Source: Arthrobacter citreus (lineage in GTDB: Bacteria; Actinomycetota; Actinomycetes; Actinomycetales; Micrococcaceae). Taken from it: 64,000 bases of DNA. The notes below the pieces were generated by a model. The model ran no database searches. It was given only the letters and a program-made list of their open reading frames with translations, and was not told where the DNA came from. The first letter of the stretch is position 1. Each line of letters begins with the position of its first letter. Shown here in pieces: positions 34,486 to 43,411 of this stretch. The stretch covers positions 3,782,001 through 3,846,000 of the forward strand of contig NZ_CP151657.1 in NCBI RefSeq assembly GCF_038405225.1, read 5' to 3'. The position numbers and the translations under genes are program-made.

Positions 34486-35447
34486 TAGTTACCCCCTCGT
34501 GCACCGGTGAGGTCCACCTTGAACAGTTTGATGGCGATGAAGCAGATGATGATCACGCAGAGGAACAGCAGCACGGAAACGGCCGAGCCCATGCCGATTT
34601 CGAGCCTGGTAATCGAGGTGCGGTAGGCGAGCAGGGAGAGGACCTCCGTCCCGTACGCGCCGTTGGTCATGATGTAGACGTTGTCGAAAATGCGGAAGGC
34701 ATCCAGTGCCCGGAAGAGCACTGCAACCATGATGGCCGCCTTCATGTTCGGGAGGATGACCCGGGACATCCGCTGCCACCAGGTGGCACCGTCCACTTCG
34801 GCGGCCTCGGTCAGCTCGCCCGGAACCTGCGCCAGTCCGGCAAGAAGCAGGAGGGAGATGAACGGGGTGGTTTTCCAGATTTCGGAGGCCATGATGACGA
34901 AGAGGGCAGTGGGGCCGTCGGCGAACCAGTTCAGGTCAGGGTTGATGCCCGGCACCCAGTCAAACCAGTGGTTGATATATCCCGAATCGATGTCGAAGGC
35001 ATAGAACCAGGCGAAGGCCGAAACCACGGTGATGATGCCGTAGGGTACCAGGATGGCGGTGCGGAGCCAGCCCCGGACGGCTTTCAGTGCACTGTTCATC
35101 ACCAGGGCGAGGATGAAGCCCAGCACGAGTTCCACGACGACGGTGATGACGGTGATCAGCAGTGTTACCCCGAGGTCCCGCCAAAACAGGGAATCCGTGA
35201 GGATCACAGCGTAGTTGCCCAAGCCAATGAATTCGCGGTCGGCTGGAGCCGTGAGCCGGTACTTGAAGAGTGATTCCCACAAGGCCAGCAGGATCGGGTA
35301 GGCGGTGACCGCCAGCATGATGATGAAGGCCGGGAAAGCCAGCCACAGGCCGAGCCGCCGCTCCGAGCGGGCCCGGTCGCTGAGCCGGGGCTTCGCTGGC
35401 GCCGGGGCGGGGGTGGTTCCCCGGGGTGCTTCTACGGAAGTACTCAC
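34485..35447 (-). CDS. sugA: Trehalose ABC transporter permease SugA-like
   Basis: A 320-residue MalF-type permease. It has an N-terminal cytoplasmic tail rich in Pro/Ala, six helices, and the EAA loop LTEAAEVDGATWWQRMSRVILPNMKAAI. The start is GTG 35447, which overlaps the stop of the binding-protein gene by four bases (GTGA on the coding strand). Gene order and the neighbouring LpqY-like protein support a trehalose importer. Confidence 0.92.
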   Translation of the reverse strand: MSTSVEAPRGTTPAPAPAKPRLSDRARSERRLGLWLAFPAFIIMLAVTAYPILLALWESLFKYRLTAPADREFIGLGNYAVILTDSLFWRDLGVTLLITVITVVVELVLGFILALVMNSALKAVRGWLRTAILVPYGIITVVSAFAWFYAFDIDSGYINHWFDWVPGINPDLNWFADGPTALFVIMASEIWKTTPFISLLLLAGLAQVPGELTEAAEVDGATWWQRMSRVILPNMKAAIMVAVLFRALDAFRIFDNVYIMTNGAYGTEVLSLLAYRTSITRLEIGMGSAVSVLLFLCVIIICFIAIKLFKVDLTGARGGN

Positions 35448-36763
35448 AACAGCTTCTCCCCTTTCAGGACCGCAAGAATGAACTCGGCGCTTGTTGCCGG
35501 CGTGGTGGCCGGATCAACCGCGCTTGGCGGAGTCCAGGTCTGCTGGATTCCGGTCGACACCTCGTTGTAGTACGGGGTTTGCGGCCGGGGCTTGGATAAC
35601 TCGAGGGACTCCCTGATGGTTTCGGCCATCGGGAAGGTGTCGCTCACTCCGGGTGCGTCGTATGCTGCCGCGCTGGCCGGCGGGTTGCCGTTGCTGGTGA
35701 AGTACTGGGCCTGGTTTTCGGGGCTGACGATGCACTCGATGGCCTGGTAGGCCAGGTCCGGATACTTGCTGTTGGAACCGACACCCAAGTCGATGCCGCC
35801 CAGCGGGGGAGCGGTGTCCTCACCCTCGTTGACCTGCGGGTACAGGGTCCAGCCGATGTCATCGATCAGTTCCGCCGGCAATGTGCCGGCGGTCACCGCT
35901 TCATTGGTGGCCGGCCAGACGAAGGGGTAGTTCACCATGAAGGAACCCTCATCCCCCTGGAACTGGATCATGGAGGTGTTTTCGGTCTGGGTGGGAAGGC
36001 CTGGACCGCCGAGCCCTTCCTTGCCGATGGTGGACACGATCTCCGCAGCCTGGGTTCCGGCCTCCGAGTCGATGCCAAGCTTGATGTCAGCCGCCGATGC
36101 GTCGGGGTTTTCCACGATCGTGCCGCCGGCCGATTCAATCAGGGCGTTCACCCACACGGTCATGGACTCGGCGCGGGCACCCTGGACGCCAATGAACTTG
36201 TCCTGGCTGGCAGCCGCTTCAATGATCTGGTCCCATGTCACGGGCTGGCTCATGTCCATCCCGGCCGCTTCAGCCACTGACTTCCGGTACCAGAGGATCT
36301 GCGTGTTGGCCCAGAAGGGAACGGCCACCAGCTTGTCCTTCCAGCGTGCTCCCGCGAGTGCGCCTTCGACCACATCCTGGGTGGTGCGTTCCGCAACATC
36401 CTCGGGCACGGGGGCCAAATAACCCGGTTCCGCGAACTCCGGCACGAACGGCGGGTCCAGGCTCATGATGTCCATGGTGTCGTCCCCGGCCGCCAACCGG
36501 CGGGCGAGCTGCTCGCGCTGGGCAGCCGCGTCATTGGGGAGGAGCGACGTCTGAATCGTGTAGGCACCGTCCGACTGCTCGCTGCAGGTCTCGGCGATGT
36601 TGGCCTGTCCGCCGGCGTCGGGGTTGATGTACCAGGTGAGTGTGGGAGGTCCTTCGGCAGAGCTGCAGCCGCTGAGCAGCGTGGCCCCGACGGCGAGGGC
36701 GAACCCCGCGGCAGCATAGCTCCTTACCCGGGATCGGCCGTACTTTCTTGCGTCCGTTGGCAT
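35444..36763 (-). CDS. lpqY: Trehalose-binding lipoprotein LpqY-like
   Basis: A 439-residue extracellular solute-binding lipoprotein. The lipobox is LLSGC with the acylated Cys33. Internal blocks such as REQLARRLAAGDDTMDIMSLD, EFAEPGYLAPVPED and NTQILWYRKSV follow the order I recall for LpqY of Mycobacterium. LpqY captures trehalose released from the cell envelope, which LpqY-SugABC then recycles. The four genes occur here in the mycobacterial order with overlaps. The ribosome site GGAGG is 11 bases before the ATG, a little far. No adjacent LacI regulator is visible. Confidence 0.87.
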   Translation of the reverse strand: MPTDARKYGRSRVRSYAAAGFALAVGATLLSGCSSAEGPPTLTWYINPDAGGQANIAETCSEQSDGAYTIQTSLLPNDAAAQREQLARRLAAGDDTMDIMSLDPPFVPEFAEPGYLAPVPEDVAERTTQDVVEGALAGARWKDKLVAVPFWANTQILWYRKSVAEAAGMDMSQPVTWDQIIEAAASQDKFIGVQGARAESMTVWVNALIESAGGTIVENPDASAADIKLGIDSEAGTQAAEIVSTIGKEGLGGPGLPTQTENTSMIQFQGDEGSFMVNYPFVWPATNEAVTAGTLPAELIDDIGWTLYPQVNEGEDTAPPLGGIDLGVGSNSKYPDLAYQAIECIVSPENQAQYFTSNGNPPASAAAYDAPGVSDTFPMAETIRESLELSKPRPQTPYYNEVSTGIQQTWTPPSAVDPATTPATSAEFILAVLKGEKLL

Positions 36764-36902
36764 CGGTGTTGTGCCTCCACCTCGTCGTAGGCGCGGAATA
36801 AGGAGTCCGCGGCGGCTGCCACCCTCAGCAGCCTTTCGAATGACATTAGGCCCTGACAGTGTTTTGCGCCACTGCCGAACAAGCCCGGGGGAAGTAGTTT
36901 CC

Positions 36903-37829
36903 TCAGGTCAGGAGCGCAGCGATGACCACCAGCACCGGAAGGGAGATCAAAGTGGTCAGCAGGACGGTGTCCTTGGCCACGAGCACCCCTTCCTCGTACC
37001 GGTTGGCGGCAACAAACACGTTTTGTGCGGTTGGCAGGGCCGCGGTAACGACGACGGCGAACAACAGATGCCCTTCCATCCCCAGGACAAACCGGGCAAG
37101 CAGGTACGCCAGGACCGGCTGCAGCAGCAGCTTGAAGGCCGAGGCGAGCACTACGTCGGCGCGTCTCCCGCCGTCGGCCTGCAGGAGCCGGGAGCCCACC
37201 AGCGAAATCCCGAAGGCCAGCAGCATGGCCGGCACGGCCGCGCCGCCGATCAGGGTGACCGGTTCGAGGATGATGACCGGAAGCTTCAGCCCGGTGGCGG
37301 CCAGGAACAGCCCGATCAGGGTGCCGATGATGATGGGATTGCGCAGGACCTGGCCCGCGAAAGTCCGCAGCGAGGTGCGCTGCCCGCTGGTGGCGGAATC
37401 CAGGAGCATCAGGTACATCGGAGTGAAGATGGCCATCTGGAAAATCAGGACCGGCGCAATGAAGGCCGCGTCTCCGAGGACGTACACCGCAATCGGCAGC
37501 CCAAGGTTGGCTCCGTTGACCAGGGAGGATGACATGGCCGAAATGAGCAGTTCGGGCAGCGGGCGGCGCAGCCACCATCGCGTGCACAGCACAAAGGCGC
37601 CTGCCGTCACGAAGGCGCTGGCACCGGCCACCAGCAGCGGCAGCGAAAACACGGTGTGCAGGTCAGCGTCGCTCATGGTGACCAGCAGCAGGGCGGGCGA
37701 GGCAACGAAGAAGGCAAGCCTGCTCAGGACCGTCTGGGCGTTTGCCCCCAGCACTCCCAACCTGCCGATCAGATAACCGACAAGGATGATGATCCAGACA
37801 ACCGTAAATCCGGTCAGTACCCCCAGCAC
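36903..37829 (-). CDS. AEC family auxin-efflux-type transporter
   Basis: A 308-residue protein with about ten helices in two sets of five. Family signatures are SPALLLVTMSDADL, SLVNGANLGLPIAVYVLGDAA and the C-terminal ALPTAQNVFVAANRYEEGV. Bacterial members (MleP, MdcF) export or exchange organic acids; the substrate here is unknown. The start is a GTG at 37829 without a visible ribosome site, so either initiation is leaderless or the start is slightly different. It lies between the trehalose operon and a tRNA gene. Confidence 0.88.
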   Translation of the reverse strand: MLGVLTGFTVVWIIILVGYLIGRLGVLGANAQTVLSRLAFFVASPALLLVTMSDADLHTVFSLPLLVAGASAFVTAGAFVLCTRWWLRRPLPELLISAMSSSLVNGANLGLPIAVYVLGDAAFIAPVLIFQMAIFTPMYLMLLDSATSGQRTSLRTFAGQVLRNPIIIGTLIGLFLAATGLKLPVIILEPVTLIGGAAVPAMLLAFGISLVGSRLLQADGGRRADVVLASAFKLLLQPVLAYLLARFVLGMEGHLLFAVVVTAALPTAQNVFVAANRYEEGVLVAKDTVLLTTLISLPVLVVIAALLT

Positions 37830-37968
37830 AGCGAACTACAAAAGGGAGCCGGCGGCGGAGATCCGGCGGATCTCGGACGGCGGCATGGCAGGCAGGGGAA
37901 GTGTGTGGCTCATCGCCGCCAGTCTACGGGCAGCTCGGGACCCGGCGAAAAGCAGCGCCGTAACATGC

Positions 37969-38005
37969 AAAAAGCCCCGGAATCCAGCGGATTCTCGGGG
38001 CTTTT
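37969..38005 (-). terminator. Terminator after tRNA-Gly
   Basis: AGCCCCGGAATCC (37973-37985) and GGATTCTCGGGGCT (37989-38002) form a near-perfect stem with T-runs on both strands. It lies directly downstream of the tRNA on the minus strand. Confidence 0.85.
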
Positions 38006-38012
38006 CTACCTG

Positions 38013-38083
38013 AGCGGGCGACGGGAATCGAACCCGCGTATCAAGCTTGGGAAGCTAGCGCTCTACCATTGAGCTACGCCCGC
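38013..38083 (-). tRNA. tRNA-Gly (anticodon CCC)
   Basis: A 71-base tRNA without encoded CCA. The acceptor stem GCGGGCG/CGCCCGC is perfect, the D-arm is TAGCTCAATGGTAGAGC, the anticodon loop is TTCCCAA, giving CCC for GGG codons, and the T-arm contains GGTTCGATTCC. A perfect 16-base palindrome GCCGGGG/CCCCGGC type (38087-38102) precedes its 5' end. It lies 50 bases after the emfourin-like gene on the same strand and may be co-transcribed with it. Confidence 0.95.
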
Positions 38084-38133
38084 AGAGCCGGGGTTCCCCG
38101 GCACAGAGAACCACTTTACATGTAACTCCGGCC

Positions 38134-38457
38134 TCACTCGAATTCGCCTTGCAGGCCTTTGCCGGCGCTGTCTCCGCCGCCGTCACTGCCGGCCTGGCCC
38201 GGGCCATTTTCGCCGGCCTGCCGGGCACGGTCCACCAAATCCCGCCACCTGCCCTGCACGCAGTGCTCAGGCAGCGTGACCGCCGCTTGGCCCACCTGGA
38301 TTTCATACACAAACCGGTCAGGACCGCCCGGCTGCTGCGGCGGCGGATTCTGCAGCAGCGGCAGCCATTCCTGCTCCGCTTCCTCGGAACTCACCTGGGT
38401 GCTCCAGACCCTGGTGAGGCCGGCAAATCCGCCGGTGCGGACCACCACGATCCTCAC
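38134..38457 (-). CDS. Protealysin inhibitor emfourin-like protein
   Basis: A 107-residue protein starting MRIVVVRTGGFAGLTRVWS, the conserved opening of emfourin, the intracellular inhibitor encoded beside protealysin-like M4 proteases. Its ATG overlaps the stop of the protease gene by four bases (ATGA), so both are made together. The C-terminal 20 residues are Gly/Asp-rich and probably disordered. Function is inferred from the N-terminal pattern and the pairing; inhibition of the neighbour protease is the expected role. Confidence 0.8.
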   Translation of the reverse strand: MRIVVVRTGGFAGLTRVWSTQVSSEEAEQEWLPLLQNPPPQQPGGPDRFVYEIQVGQAAVTLPEHCVQGRWRDLVDRARQAGENGPGQAGSDGGGDSAGKGLQGEFE

Positions 38458-39497
38458 GGCAGCACACCTGTCGCTTTCCAGGCAGCAGCAACCGCGGCGT
38501 ATTCATCTCCCGTGGTGCCGTAGCGCTTTCCGGCAGCTGCCAGGGTTCCAGCGGCAAACCGGGTGAAGGTGCAGTCCACCGGGAGGTCCTGCTCGGTGAT
38601 GGTGTCGTACCACATCTGCCCGGCGCGCTCCCAGGCGAAATTGCCCAGCGTTGTGGCCGCGAGGTAGAAGGCATGGTTGGGGATGCCGGAGTTGATGTGG
38701 ACCCCGCCGTTGTCCGCCGCGGTGGAAACGTAGCCGTCCATCGTGGCGGGCTGCGGATCCTTGCCCAGCACGTCGTCGTCGTACGCCGTCCCGGGAGCCT
38801 TCAGGGAGCGGATGGCGGTGCCGGACACCTGGTCCGTGAACAGCCCGGCGCCCACCAGCCACGAGGCTTTCGCTGCTTCCTGGCGCAGCAGCTTCTGTTC
38901 GGTGAGGACACCGAAGACGTCCGACACCGACTCATTCAGGGCCCCGGCCTGGCCCTGGTACTCGAAGCGCGACGTGTACTGGATGACGCCGTGCGTCAGC
39001 TCGTGGGCGATGACCGTCAGCGACTTCGTGAACCGCTGGAACACCTCGCCGTCGCCGTCTCCGCAGACCATGCGCTCGCCGTTCCAGAAGGCGTTGTCAT
39101 ACTCGCGCCCATAGTGGACGGTGGCCGCGAGTACACCGCCGGCGCCGTCCACGGAGGCCCTGCCATAGATGTCCCGGAAGAGGGCGTGGGTTGCTCCCAG
39201 CCCCTCGTAGGCTTCATCCACCGCGTCGTCCCGGGTTGGTTCATCGCCCTCCGCCCGGGCCAGGGTGCCGGGCAGGGTTTCAGTTCCGCCGGCGTCGGAC
39301 ACCTCGCGCCGCAGGGAAGGGGCCACGGCGTTGCCCTGGGGCGGGGCGGGGAACTCCCTGGCCTGGGAACGTGCCTGCTCCAGTGGAGGCAGCTCAACCA
39401 AGGCCCGCCGGGCTGCCTCCGCCGCCTTGCTGAAGCTGGTTCCCTGCTGTTCGGCGATGCGGGCCAGCAGGTAAGGGGGAACTATCGAACAGATCAT
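38454..39497 (-). CDS. M4 family metallopeptidase, protealysin-like
   Basis: A 347-residue thermolysin-fold zinc protease. HELTH is at 165-169, the third zinc ligand Glu189 is in NESVSD, and the catalytic-site His region is NGGVHINSGIPNHAF (residues 263-277). The N-terminus MICSIVPPYLLARIA carries the PPYL motif of the short propeptide of protealysin-type enzymes, and there is no signal peptide, so the enzyme is made in the cytoplasm and may leave by a non-classical route. ATG 39497 has a strong GGAGG site; an upstream in-frame ATG has none. It is followed by the emfourin-like inhibitor gene. Confidence 0.93.
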   Translation of the reverse strand: MICSIVPPYLLARIAEQQGTSFSKAAEAARRALVELPPLEQARSQAREFPAPPQGNAVAPSLRREVSDAGGTETLPGTLARAEGDEPTRDDAVDEAYEGLGATHALFRDIYGRASVDGAGGVLAATVHYGREYDNAFWNGERMVCGDGDGEVFQRFTKSLTVIAHELTHGVIQYTSRFEYQGQAGALNESVSDVFGVLTEQKLLRQEAAKASWLVGAGLFTDQVSGTAIRSLKAPGTAYDDDVLGKDPQPATMDGYVSTAADNGGVHINSGIPNHAFYLAATTLGNFAWERAGQMWYDTITEQDLPVDCTFTRFAAGTLAAAGKRYGTTGDEYAAVAAAWKATGVLP

Positions 39498-39605
39498 GCG
39501 TGACCTCCGAAAGCCGGGCTCAGGCAGGAGCGGAAAGCGCACCTGTGGCCTCAGCCTAAAGCCCCCTCCCGACAGTGCAAGGGGAGGAGGCCAAAGCGCC
39601 CCGGA

Positions 39606-40139
39606 CTAGGGTGCCTGCGGGTCCGTGGCTTCGCCGGAAGCATCCGCTGACTGGGCGGCTGCCGCCTGGTTGGCTGCCGCCTGGTCATAGGCGGCCACGA
39701 TGGCTGCCACACCCTCGGGGCCCAGCTCCAGGCCCATGTCGCTGCCCGGGTTGATGGCCAGCCCGTACCCCTGCGCAATGCTGCGCAGCGTGGCTTCGCC
39801 ACCGGCCTTAACCATGACGGGCGCCTGCTCCCTGATCTGGGCGGGCACGCGGGCGGCGGTGGTAAAGGTGGCGGCGACGGCGGAGTCCCCCTCCGGTGCC
39901 TTCAGAACGAGGGCCTGGAAGGAGGAGGGATCCTGCTCGTCCTGGAGGCGTCCGACGCTCAGCAGCTCCGATTCGCAGATCCGTGCCACCAGTTCCTGGC
40001 TGCTGATCCGTCCCTCTTTGCCGGCCACAATTGCTTCCTCGAGGGCTGCTGCCCCCTCCGGGTCCCGGTACTGGGTCTGTCCCGGCGCGGAGTTGTCCTG
40101 CGGGCCGCCGGTGACGTCTGTGCTGTCGGTGTTCTCCAT
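39606..40139 (-). CDS. SseB-family domain protein
   Basis: A 177-residue soluble protein. The middle part (ALEEAIVAGKEGRISSQELVARICESELL, then QALVLKAPEGDSAVAATFTTAARVP) has the appearance of an SseB N-terminal domain, a fold widespread in actinobacteria as stand-alone proteins of unknown role. The last 25 residues are Ala/Gln-rich. ATG 40139 has AAGGAGAG in front; the frame is open for a further 86 codons but without a ribosome site. I see no functional link to the neighbouring protease operon. Confidence 0.72.
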   Translation of the reverse strand: MENTDSTDVTGGPQDNSAPGQTQYRDPEGAAALEEAIVAGKEGRISSQELVARICESELLSVGRLQDEQDPSSFQALVLKAPEGDSAVAATFTTAARVPAQIREQAPVMVKAGGEATLRSIAQGYGLAINPGSDMGLELGPEGVAAIVAAYDQAAANQAAAAQSADASGEATDPQAP

Positions 40140-40335
40140 GGGTCTCTCCTTAGGAATGCTGCAGCGAAAGTCCGGCTGCGTGGGAATTTGTGTAAACGCG
40201 TTAAGTCCAGCGGCAAGTTTGGCACAGTGGCAGGGGGGTGTTTCAAGCGCAGGCGAACACAGGGATGCCGGGGGAGGGTTACCGTAGGAGCGTCCGGACC
40301 GCCAGTAAACAACGGAAACTGAACACGGAGCACCG

Positions 40336-41190
40336 ATGAGCGTCAGCAGGAACACCCGCAGCCTTGAAGCGGGTATTGAGCGGGACTTCACCGACAAAAT
40401 GAGCTACGGCTCCTACCTTGCACTGGATGACCTGCTGGGGGCACAGCATCCCGTCAGCAGCCCGGAGCACCACGATGAAATGCTGTTCATCATCCAGCAC
40501 CAAACGTCGGAGCTGTGGTTGAAGCTGGTCCTGCACGAACTGCGGGCGGTGCGCGCCAAGCTGGCCGGCGATGACCTGCGCGCGGCGATGAAGGGCATTG
40601 CCCGGATCAAGCACATCCAGCGCTCGCTGACGGAGCAATGGTCCGTGCTGGCCACCCTGACGCCGTCGGAGTACGCGGAGTTCCGCGCGGACCTGGGCGC
40701 ATCCAGCGGCTTCCAGTCCTATCAGTACCGCGCCGTGGAGTTCCTGCTGGGAAACAAGAACGCGGCCATGGTGAAGGTGTTCGCCGCGGATCCGGCGGCC
40801 GAGGCACTGCTCACCGAGCTGCTGGAGCAAACCAGCATTTACGACGAATTCATCCGCTTCCTGCACCGGCGCGGATACGCGGTTCCCGAGGAGCTGCTGA
40901 CCCGGGATGTCACCCAGGCCCACGTTGCGAGTGAGGCACTGATGCGTGTTTACCAACACGTTTACGAGAACGCGTCCGAGCACTGGGACATTTATGAGGC
41001 ATGCGAGGAGCTCGTGGATCTCGAGGACAACTTCCAGCTGTGGCGCTTCCGGCACCTGAAAACCGTGGAGCGCACCATTGGTTTCAAGCGGGGAACCGGC
41101 GGATCTTCAGGCGCTTCCTTCCTCCAGCGCGCACTGGAACTGACGTTTTTCCCCGAGCTGTACGCGGTCCGGACGGAAATCGGCCGGTAG
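40336..41190 (+). CDS. kynA: Tryptophan 2,3-dioxygenase
   Basis: A 284-residue haem enzyme that opens the indole ring of tryptophan to N-formylkynurenine, the first step of kynurenine catabolism. The active-site block [19 protein letters not shown] (with distal His55) and the [11 protein letters not shown] loop are diagnostic. The length equals the bacterial family. No other kynurenine gene (kynureninase, formamidase) is in the window, so the rest of the pathway must lie elsewhere. An 8-bp GC-rich hairpin without a T-run follows at 41201-41230. Confidence 0.95.
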   Translation: MSVSRNTRSLEAGIERDFTDKMSYGSYLALDDLLGAQHPVSSPEHHDEMLFIIQHQTSELWLKLVLHELRAVRAKLAGDDLRAAMKGIARIKHIQRSLTEQWSVLATLTPSEYAEFRADLGASSGFQSYQYRAVEFLLGNKNAAMVKVFAADPAAEALLTELLEQTSIYDEFIRFLHRRGYAVPEELLTRDVTQAHVASEALMRVYQHVYENASEHWDIYEACEELVDLEDNFQLWRFRHLKTVERTIGFKRGTGGSSGASFLQRALELTFFPELYAVRTEIGR

Positions 41191-41254
41191 CCCGGGCGTT
41201 GGGACGCCGGCCCCAGCGGGCGGGCGTCCCGCGGCGATGCGCTATTTTTAGAAG

Positions 41255-41830
41255 GTGCTGATTTCTGACCGCGACATCCGAACCGAAATTGCCGACAAGC
41301 GGATCGTTCTTGATCCCTACGACCCCGGAATGGTCCAGCCATCCAGCGTGGACGTGCGCATTGACCGGTTTTTCCGGCTTTTCGACAACCACAAGTACGC
41401 GCACATCGACCCGTCCCTGGACCAGCCGGACCTGACGCGGCTGGTGGAGGTTGACCCCGATGAGCCGTTCATCCTGCATCCGGGCGAATTTGTGCTCGGC
41501 TCCACCTACGAGACCGTGACCCTGCCGGACGACATCGCCGCGAGGCTGGAGGGTAAATCGTCTCTGGGCCGCCTCGGACTGCTGACGCACTCCACGGCCG
41601 GATTTATTGATCCCGGGTTCTCCGGTCACGTCACTTTGGAACTGTCCAACATGGCGACGCTGCCGATCAAGCTGTGGCCCGGTTCCAAGATTGGCCAGCT
41701 GTGCTTCTTCCGGCTGACTTCTCCGGCGGAGTTCGCCTATGGCTCCGGCCAGTACGGCAACCGCTACCAGGGACAGCGCGGCCCGACGGCGTCGCGCAGC
41801 CACCTGAACTTCCACCGCACCACGGTCTAG
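41255..41830 (+). CDS. dcd: dCTP deaminase
   Basis: A 191-residue enzyme of the dCTP deaminase/dUTPase fold. Landmarks are [55 protein letters not shown] and [14 protein letters not shown], where the catalytic Glu lies. It converts dCTP to dUTP; some actinobacterial members also hydrolyse dUTP to dUMP (bifunctional), which cannot be separated here. The start is GTG 41255, and TATTTTTA only a few bases upstream could be a -10 element, so the message may be nearly leaderless. Confidence 0.95.
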   Translation: MLISDRDIRTEIADKRIVLDPYDPGMVQPSSVDVRIDRFFRLFDNHKYAHIDPSLDQPDLTRLVEVDPDEPFILHPGEFVLGSTYETVTLPDDIAARLEGKSSLGRLGLLTHSTAGFIDPGFSGHVTLELSNMATLPIKLWPGSKIGQLCFFRLTSPAEFAYGSGQYGNRYQGQRGPTASRSHLNFHRTTV

Positions 41831-41835
41831 GCCCG

Positions 41836-43200
41836 TTAGACCTCCGGGACCACGGCGCGCGGCGTCTTGTCCGGTGACCGGACGGGCAGCAGGGCCAGCA
41901 GGCCCAGCAGCAGGACCAGCAGGATGCCCAGGATGCCGTAACGCTGGGCGCCGAAGATGCTGATGAACACCGCAAACAGGGCCGGTGCCAGGAAGCTCAC
42001 GGCGCGTCCGGTGGTGGCGTAGAGCCCAAACAGCTCAGCTTCCTCGCCTTCCGGCGCGAGCCGGGAGAGGAAGGCCCTCGACGCGGACTGCGCCGGCCCC
42101 ACAAACAGGCACAGCAGCAGGCCGAAAACCCAGAAGGTGGTGTCGCCGGACCACTGGATTCCCAGGAAGTCCACGTTGTCAGGCCCGCACACGGCAATGA
42201 CGCTGCCGGAGATGAGCAGCCCGATCAGCGAGAAGACAATGACCTTCTTCGGCCCGGCCAGGTCATCAAGGAATCCGCCGGCGATCGCGCCGGCCGCGGC
42301 CACCACGTTGCCGAAGATCGCAAACACGATGATCTGGCTCATTGGCCAGTCGAAGGTTCCGCCGGCAATCACGCCGCCAAAGGTGAAGACCGCGGCCAGG
42401 CCGTCACGGAAAATTGCACTGGCCAACAGGAACCACACCGTGTGCGGGCTGGTCTTGAAAATGGCCTTGACGCGGCGGAAGAGCAGTCCGTAGGACGCAA
42501 GGAAGCCAATTCCGGCCGCCCGCTGCTGCCGGGGAACCTCGGGAACGGCGAACAGCACCGGCAGCGCAAACACTGCCAGCCAGACCGCTGAAAAGACGGC
42601 GACCGCACGGATGTTCAGGCCGTCCTCCGACGTCACGCCAAACCACCCGACGTCGGGGTTGATGAAACCGACAAGCACCGCCGCCAGCGCGGCGATTCCG
42701 CCCACGTACCCCATGCCCCAGCCGAAACCGCTGACCCTCCCGACGTTGGCCGGCGTGGAAATCTGCGACAGCATGGCGTTGTAGTTCACGCCCGCGAATT
42801 CGCTGAAGACGTTGCCCAGCGCGATCAGGCCCACCCCCAGGAGCAGGAATTCCGGCCGGGGGAAAACAAAGAAGCACAGGGCGGTCGCCAGGCATATCAG
42901 TCCCGTATTGATCCCCAGCCACATCTTCCGCCGCCCGCCGGCGTCCGAACGCTGACCGACAACGGGTGCCAGCACTGCCACGACGACGCCGGCCAGCGCA
43001 ACACCGTAACCCAGGACGGAGGATGCATGGGCCTCTCCGCCAAAACTCTCCGATGTCAGGTACACGGTGAAGACGAAAGTGGTCATGACCGCGTTGAACG
43101 CAGCGGATCCCCAGTCCCAGGACGCCCAGGCCAGGACTTGCCGTTTCCGGATGGGCGGCGCCTCGGCGGAGGAGCTGGAAGTTCGTGTGTTGGAGACCAT
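41836..43200 (-). CDS. MFS transporter, UMF1/Atg22-like
   Basis: A 454-residue twelve-helix transporter. The first helix block WDWGSAAFNAVMTTFVFTVYL and the later SEFAGVNYNAMLSQISTPANVGRVSGFGWGMGYVGG are typical of the UMF1/Atg22-like group, as is RLAPEGEEAELFGLYATTGRAVSFLAP. Atg22 exports amino acids from the yeast vacuole; bacterial substrates are unknown. ATG 43200 is preferred; an extra 14 codons upstream are open but unsupported. It converges on the dcd gene with only five bases between stops. Confidence 0.87.
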   Translation of the reverse strand: MVSNTRTSSSSAEAPPIRKRQVLAWASWDWGSAAFNAVMTTFVFTVYLTSESFGGEAHASSVLGYGVALAGVVVAVLAPVVGQRSDAGGRRKMWLGINTGLICLATALCFFVFPRPEFLLLGVGLIALGNVFSEFAGVNYNAMLSQISTPANVGRVSGFGWGMGYVGGIAALAAVLVGFINPDVGWFGVTSEDGLNIRAVAVFSAVWLAVFALPVLFAVPEVPRQQRAAGIGFLASYGLLFRRVKAIFKTSPHTVWFLLASAIFRDGLAAVFTFGGVIAGGTFDWPMSQIIVFAIFGNVVAAAGAIAGGFLDDLAGPKKVIVFSLIGLLISGSVIAVCGPDNVDFLGIQWSGDTTFWVFGLLLCLFVGPAQSASRAFLSRLAPEGEEAELFGLYATTGRAVSFLAPALFAVFISIFGAQRYGILGILLVLLLGLLALLPVRSPDKTPRAVVPEV

Positions 43201-43411
43201 AGGCCAGATGCTATCCCGCGTGCGGGTATAGCAGGGCACCAACAGGACAACGGCAGGTCCGGCGCGCCGGTGCCGTCGGGCTGTGAGGGCCGCCCGATGC
43301 GACTTCGCTGTATGCCATGGGTAGAATGGATTGACGCCCTCTGACCACCATCTTGATAACTACAGCTGTACCTGCAGCTGGAAGAATGTCAAAAAAAGCT
43401 CGGGAGATCTA

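Noticed and set aside
38013-38083. tRNA-Gly as an integration site of a mobile element
   Set aside because: No integrase, direct repeat of the tRNA 3' end, or composition change is visible on either side.
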